Below are positions 59,943 through 64,000 of a DNA stretch of 64,000 bases, piece by piece. Position 1 is the first letter of the stretch. Each line of letters starts with the position of its first letter. The notes beneath the pieces are model-generated. The model did not search any database, was not told the origin of the DNA, and worked only from the letters and a program-made list of their open reading frames with translations. Source of the stretch: Bacteroidales bacterium (GTDB taxonomy: Bacteria; Bacteroidota; Bacteroidia; Bacteroidales; P3); NCBI GenBank assembly GCA_017960605.1, contig JAGCYV010000001.1, positions 17,900 through 81,899 on the forward strand, given 5' to 3'. The position numbers and the translations under genes were made by a program.

Positions 59943-61343
59943 ATGAAACTGCAATTTATGGGTGCCACCCGTGAGGTGACGGGCAGCAAGCACTTGATAA
60001 CGACCAAGAGCGGCTTGAGGATATTGTTGGATTGCGGCATGTATCAGGGCAAGGGATTGGAGACCGACGCCATGAACAGGGATTTGGGCTTCGAGCCGTC
60101 GCAGATTGACTATCTCATTCTCTCTCATGCTCATATCGACCATAGCGGCTTGATTCCGTATATCTACAAATTGGGATTCCGCGGCACGATTCTCTGCACT
60201 CCCGCCACCCGCGACCTATGCGCCATCATGTTGTCCGACGCAGGACGCATCCAGGAGCAGGATACCCAGACTTTCAACAAGAAACGCAAGGAGCAGCACC
60301 TCGAACCGGTGGAACCGATTTACGACGAGCAGGATGCACGGGATTGTATGAGTTGCTTTATCAGCGTGCCGTATCACAAGAAGTTCAACATCGAAGGCGA
60401 GGTGACGGTGGAGTTTTTCGACGCGGGCCACATCCTCGGCTCGGCCCTTGTCTATCTGGAAATCAAGGAAGGACGACGCAGAATCAGGCTCGGCTTCACG
60501 GGTGACATCGGCCGTTACGACAAGCAGATACTCAAGGACCCCGAGCCGTTCCCCCAGGTCGATTACCTCATCATGGAAAGCACCTACGGCGACCGTCTGC
60601 ACGAGAGCATCCAGGATGCCGAGCAGGAATTGCTGATGGCGGTGCTCGACACCTGCACCAAGAAGAAAGGCAAGCTCATCATCCCCAGTTTCGCCATCGG
60701 ACGTGCGCAGGAAATCATCTACGCCCTCGACCGTCTGGAGCACGTCAAACTGCTGCCAGACATCGACGTGTTTGTGGATAGTCCGCTCAGTATCAGTGCA
60801 ACCAATATCATGAAACTGCACACCGAGTGCTTCAACCAAGCCATCGCTGAATACTGTCAGACCGACCCCGACCCCTTCGGGTTCGACCGGTTGCACTATA
60901 TTCAGAGTGTGCTGGAAAGCAAACAGTTGAACATTCGTCACAAACCTTGCGTCATCATCGCCGCCAGCGGCATGATGGAGGCCGGACGTGTGAAGCACCA
61001 CCTGGCCAACCACATCGAGAATCCCTCGACAACCATCCTCTGTGTGGGTTACTGCGAGCCCAGTACTCTGGGGGCCAAGATTATGCGTGGCGACAGCGAG
61101 GTCTCCATCTTCGGGCACATGCACAAGGTGCGTGCCGAGTTGCGCCGCATCGACTCGCTGTCGGGTCACGGCGACTACAGCGAGATGCTGCGCTACATCT
61201 CCTGTCAGGAGAAGCGTCGCATGAAGCATATCTTCCTGGTTCACGGTGAGGAGCAGACGCAGGTGCATTTCGAGGAGACGCTGAACAAGGCGGGCTGGAA
61301 GCGTGTGAGCATCCCGACCTTCCGCGAAGAAGTCGAATTGTAA
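59943..61343 (+). CDS. Beta-CASP metallo-beta-lactamase RNase/hydrolase
   Basis: 466 residues. The metallo-beta-lactamase motif SHAHIDHSG (His62, His64, Asp66, His67) and the beta-CASP motifs (DSPLSISATNIM, ASGMMEAGRVKHHL, GHMHKVRAEL) are in order. This is the CPSF-73/YSH1-like group of RNA-processing enzymes. It would cut or trim RNA in the cytosol. The gene is alone with a weak TATCTTTA box upstream and is followed at 19 bp by a nuclease gene. Confidence 0.92.
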   Translation: MKLQFMGATREVTGSKHLITTKSGLRILLDCGMYQGKGLETDAMNRDLGFEPSQIDYLILSHAHIDHSGLIPYIYKLGFRGTILCTPATRDLCAIMLSDAGRIQEQDTQTFNKKRKEQHLEPVEPIYDEQDARDCMSCFISVPYHKKFNIEGEVTVEFFDAGHILGSALVYLEIKEGRRRIRLGFTGDIGRYDKQILKDPEPFPQVDYLIMESTYGDRLHESIQDAEQELLMAVLDTCTKKKGKLIIPSFAIGRAQEIIYALDRLEHVKLLPDIDVFVDSPLSISATNIMKLHTECFNQAIAEYCQTDPDPFGFDRLHYIQSVLESKQLNIRHKPCVIIAASGMMEAGRVKHHLANHIENPSTTILCVGYCEPSTLGAKIMRGDSEVSIFGHMHKVRAELRRIDSLSGHGDYSEMLRYISCQEKRRMKHIFLVHGEEQTQVHFEETLNKAGWKRVSIPTFREEVEL

Positions 61344-61362
61344 GAATGTGAAGAGGTAAGAG

Positions 61363-62109
61363 TTGAGAACGCTGATATTCATATTGTTGCTCCTGCTCTC
61401 CACCTGCACCGCGCAGGTGCCGCAGGTTCCGTTGCAGCTGAACGACGGATTGGAAATCCCGGCCTACGATGCTTCGGAAGATATCGTTGTGCATATCGGC
61501 TATACGGCATCCTATAATCACACCACGCTGATACCCAACTGGGTGGCGTGGGAGTTGACGGCCGAAGAGGCCAATGGACGGGTGGAGGGGCAATACAGCT
61601 TCAGCCGCGACCCCGACGTGAAGTTCCCCAAGGCCAGCCGCGAGGACTATTCGAACAGCGGGTGGGACAAGGGACACATGGCGCCGCGGGCCGATATGAA
61701 GTGGAGCGCCCGTGCGTTGGAGGAGAGCTACTACTTCACCAACGTTTGCCCGCAGGACCACGAGATGAACTCTCAGGCTTGGCGCAAGATAGAGGAACTG
61801 ACACGACGCACGGCCCGACGCTACGGTGCGGTATATGTGGTGTGCGGCCCGCTGTTCGACACCGAGAACCACCGCCATATCCGGCCGGCCTGCGTGCATG
61901 TGCCGGACAGGTTCTATAAGGCTTTGGCGGTCAATACCTCCGAGGGCTTCCGTACGGTGGCTTTCATCGTCGAAAACAGCCCGCAGGACGGTTCCCCGCG
62001 TCGTTACGCGGTGACGGTCGATAGCGTGGAGGTGCTGATTGGCCGCGACCTTTTCCCCTTGATACCCGAAGAGGCAGAAACGTCGTTTGAATGGAATGAC
62101 TGGAAATAA
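61363..62109 (+). CDS. Exported DNA/RNA non-specific endonuclease (NUC1)
   Basis: 248 residues. Signal peptide (LIFILLLLLSTCTAQ), then a NUC1 domain with WDKGHMAPRADM: His105 is the general base in a DKGH form of the usual DRGH. The metal-binding Asn is in TNVCPQDHEMN. It degrades DNA and RNA outside the cytosol. The only start is a TTG; the upstream in-frame GTG runs into a stop. A short heptamer-like repeat (61348-61366) precedes it. Confidence 0.9.
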   Translation: MRTLIFILLLLLSTCTAQVPQVPLQLNDGLEIPAYDASEDIVVHIGYTASYNHTTLIPNWVAWELTAEEANGRVEGQYSFSRDPDVKFPKASREDYSNSGWDKGHMAPRADMKWSARALEESYYFTNVCPQDHEMNSQAWRKIEELTRRTARRYGAVYVVCGPLFDTENHRHIRPACVHVPDRFYKALAVNTSEGFRTVAFIVENSPQDGSPRRYAVTVDSVEVLIGRDLFPLIPEEAETSFEWNDWK

Positions 62110-62125
62110 AAAATACGATAAAAAT

Positions 62126-62572
62126 ATGAAGATTAACTATTTGGTTGTTACGATGCTGTCGGTTGCTCTGTTCGCCGGCTGCAAGCAGAAAGCTCAGGAG
62201 ACCGCTGTGGACGTGGTGGTTCCCGCTGTCGAGGAGCAGGTCACCGAGGAACCGCAGGAAGATAAGCCGGTGGAACTGGTGCCTGTCATCCGCGACGTGA
62301 AGCACACGAATCCCGTCGCCACTAAGGCTGCCGCTGCTCCTGCGAAGAAGAAGGAGAAAGGGGAGACCCTCTATGTGGAGACCGACGGCGCCCAGGGACG
62401 TGTGTGGGGTCATGTGACCATGTATGGCGACCGCGGCACCGGCACCATCCACGACTGGGATGAGAACACGTGGGCTGTGAACGTCACCCGTCACGGCGAC
62501 GAGCTCTTCGCCACCGACCAGAACTCCCGTCTGTATGTATTCAAATTGAAACAAAATAAAACACAAGAATAA
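62126..62572 (+). CDS. Small lipoprotein
   Basis: 148 residues. Lipobox LFAGC with Cys19, then a Glu/Val-rich and Ala/Pro/Lys-rich stretch (about 30-85), then a beta-rich domain beginning GETLYVETDG that is not recognised. It starts 16 bp after the nuclease and its stop overlaps the transketolase ATG (TAATG). Confidence 0.8.
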   Translation: MKINYLVVTMLSVALFAGCKQKAQETAVDVVVPAVEEQVTEEPQEDKPVELVPVIRDVKHTNPVATKAAAAPAKKKEKGETLYVETDGAQGRVWGHVTMYGDRGTGTIHDWDENTWAVNVTRHGDELFATDQNSRLYVFKLKQNKTQE

Positions 62573-63420
62573 TGAAAACCACAGCAGAACTTCAGCAGAT
62601 TGCGACGCAGGTGCGCCGCGACATTTTGAGAATGACCACCAACGCCAAGAGCGGCCACCCGGGCGGCTCGCTCGGCACCGCCGACTGGTTCGTGGCCATG
62701 CAGTTCAACCTCATGGACTTCGACCCGAAGAACTTCACCATGAGTGGCGAGGGCGAGGACATGCTCTTCGTCTCGCAGGGTCATATTACGCCGGTGATTT
62801 ACAGTACTATGGCGCGTCGCGGTTACTTCCCTGTCTCCGAACTTGCCACATTCCGTAAATTCGGCACCCGCCTGCAGGGCCACCCCAGCACCGAGCACGG
62901 CCTGCCGGGCATCCGCATGGCCAGCGGCTCCCTTGGTCAGGGCATGAGTGTCGGCGTCGGCGCCGCCCTCGGCAAGAAGATGACGGGCGACAAGCATATC
63001 GTCTATACCATGCACGGTGACGGCGAGCTCGAGGAAGGCCAAATCTGGGAAGCTGTGATGTTCGCTGGCGCCAAGAAGGTCGATAACCTCATCGCCACCA
63101 TCGACTACAACAACCAGCAGATCGACGCTACCGTCGATGAGGTGATGACCCTCGGTGACCTGAAGGCCAAGTTCGAGAGTTTCCTCTGGAAGGTGGTGGT
63201 CATCGATAACGGCAACGACATGCAGCAGGTGCTCGACGGCATGGCTAAGGCCAAGGCTCTGAGCGGCCAAGGCGCTCCCGTGTGCGTGCTGCTGAAGACC
63301 AAGATGGGCTACGGCGTCGATTTCATGCAGGACACCAACAAGTACCACGGCTCGGTGCTCAGCGCCGACGACCTGCCCAAGGCCCTCGCCCAGTTGTCCG
63401 AGACCCTCGGCGACTTTTAA
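62572..63420 (+). CDS. Transketolase, N-terminal subunit
   Basis: 282 residues, the thiamine-diphosphate half of transketolase: GHPGGSLGTADWF, then HGDGELEEGQIWEA and IDYNNQQIDAT, which bind ThDP and Mg. In many bacteria the enzyme is split, with the second half in the next gene. Here the next gene is a VWA protein, so the partner must lie elsewhere or outside the window. Confidence 0.94.
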   Translation: MKTTAELQQIATQVRRDILRMTTNAKSGHPGGSLGTADWFVAMQFNLMDFDPKNFTMSGEGEDMLFVSQGHITPVIYSTMARRGYFPVSELATFRKFGTRLQGHPSTEHGLPGIRMASGSLGQGMSVGVGAALGKKMTGDKHIVYTMHGDGELEEGQIWEAVMFAGAKKVDNLIATIDYNNQQIDATVDEVMTLGDLKAKFESFLWKVVVIDNGNDMQQVLDGMAKAKALSGQGAPVCVLLKTKMGYGVDFMQDTNKYHGSVLSADDLPKALAQLSETLGDF

Positions 63421-63424
63421 AAAT

Positions 63425-63542
63425 GAAGATTGAGAATTGAGAATTGAGAATTGAAATTATGACGGCTACCTTATTTCGAAAAGCACTGAAGCTTGTGTTT
63501 TGCGCAAGCCTAATTTTCAATTTTCAATTTTCAACTTTCAAT
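63425..63542 (+). repeat. Heptamer repeat with inverted arms over the VWA gene start
   Basis: Left arm GAATTGA units before the ATG; right arm AATTTTC units 40 bp later in the coding region, 7 bp each and complementary. GCTTGTG and CGCAAGC sit between them. It is the same family and layout as the hairpin in rimO. The right arm encodes the signal-peptide segment IFNFQFSTFNS. Confidence 0.88.
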
Positions 63543-64000
63543 TCGGCCTGGGCTCAGCAGCCGGAGAAGACCCGCTTGCTGCTCATTATGGACTGCTCCA
63601 ACTCCATGTGGGACCACTGGCAGAGCAACTCCAAGATTAAGGTGACGCAGCAGGTGCTGCTGTCGTTCCTCGACAGCATCTCGCGTCAGCACGATGTCGA
63701 CGTGGCGCTGCGCGTCTTCGGCCACCTCAACAAGGACCAGTTCGGCACACGCCTCGAAGTGCCCTTCGGCAGCGACAACATCTACCAGCTGCAGAGCAAG
63801 ATCAAGACCCTCGTACCGCAGGGTGGCTGCACCGCAGCTGCGGCGCTGACCGACGCCCTCAGCGACTTCCCGGCCACGGGCTCCAGCCGCAACCTGATAC
63901 TCATCATCACCGACGGCATGGACGACTGCGACGCCGAGATATGCGACGTGGCGCGCCAGGTGCAGCTCAGCGGCGTGGTGGTGCAGACCTTCGTGCTCTG
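63459..64000 (+). CDS. Exported VWA-domain protein, N-terminal part
   Basis: The window ends after 180 residues. A signal peptide (cleavage after AWA) precedes a von Willebrand A domain with the metal-site motif MDCSNSM, a T-containing QGGCTAAAAL loop and an ITDGMDDC strand, like other bacterial VWA proteins. It may bind a protein in the periplasm or at the surface. The gene runs off the right end. Its signal core is read from a heptamer repeat. Confidence 0.85.
   Translation, partial: MTATLFRKALKLVFCASLIFNFQFSTFNSAWAQQPEKTRLLLIMDCSNSMWDHWQSNSKIKVTQQVLLSFLDSISRQHDVDVALRVFGHLNKDQFGTRLEVPFGSDNIYQLQSKIKTLVPQGGCTAAAALTDALSDFPATGSSRNLILIITDGMDDCDAEICDVARQVQLSGVVVQTFVL

Noticed and set aside
15413-63542. 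Diversity-generating retroelement as the source of the repeats
   Set aside because: No reverse transcriptase or template/variable repeat pair is in the window, and the units are exact short tandem copies, not adenine-mutated long repeats.
1-64000. tRNA or rRNA genes
   Set aside because: No cloverleaf with conserved TTCNANNC and CCA-end features or rRNA segments were seen in the gaps.

Overview
The window is a chromosomal segment from a GC-rich member of the Bacteroidales. The evidence is the promoters (a TTTG element about 19-20 bp upstream of TAnnTTTG, with no Shine-Dalgarno sites), a GldF-GldG fusion, a type IX secretion (T9SS) sorting tail, DUF4476, LytTR and OmpA-type lipoproteins, and a BtuB/BtuG-like vitamin B12 uptake locus behind a cobalamin riboswitch. 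An uncultured gut or rumen lineage fits, but genus cannot be read from the sequence.

Layout. 1-3.9 kb: end of an FtsE-like ATPase, an OmpA-domain protein, a FemAB-like acyltransferase coupled to rlmH, and a LytTR regulator with a small partner. 4.1-10 kb: fatty-acid genes fabH-fabF-fabZ-fabG without an acyl carrier protein, a GT39-type membrane glycosyltransferase and a nitroreductase. 10-18.6 kb: MORN-repeat protein, etfB-etfA, a small acidic protein, an acyl-CoA dehydrogenase, a PagL-like lipid A deacylase, DRTGG and PHP proteins, and a DUF4476 protein. 18.6-22 kb (minus): BtuG-like lipoprotein, BtuB-like receptor, cobalamin riboswitch. 22.2-29.1 kb: an AT-rich accessory island with a DUF1848 protein, a methyltransferase/NERD-like/UvrD-type helicase fusion, a TerB-like protein, a nonsense-broken membrane gene, two membrane proteins and a chimeric gene ending in a T9SS tail. 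29.5-40.5 kb (minus): one long likely operon, M28-like pseudopeptidase, gldFG, DUF4340, a small membrane protein, lpxB, spoIID-like, thioredoxin, ftsY, rimO. 40.7-46.5 kb: OmpA lipoprotein, ClC channel, NlpC/P60, O-antigen ligase-like and Wzz-like genes. 46.8-54.8 kb: TonB-type barrel, YbjQ, and an ABC exporter operon with lipoproteins and a GntR regulator. 54.9-59.6 kb (minus): yidC, nhaD and a lysozyme-like gene. 59.9-64 kb: beta-CASP hydrolase, NUC1 nuclease, lipoprotein, transketolase N-terminal half and a VWA protein cut by the window end.

Two things stand out. First, the island carries a compact three-gene cassette (DUF1848, MTase-helicase fusion, TerB-like) that looks like an undescribed nucleic-acid-targeting or defence module. 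Second, the window is peppered with short tandem repeats whose unit length is fixed at 7, 8 or 11 bp. The 7- and 8-bp kinds sit between genes and also in frame inside rimO, lpxB, a ClC gene and a lysozyme-like gene. In four secreted proteins they supply the hydrophobic part of the signal peptide. The 11-bp kind is seen only between genes.
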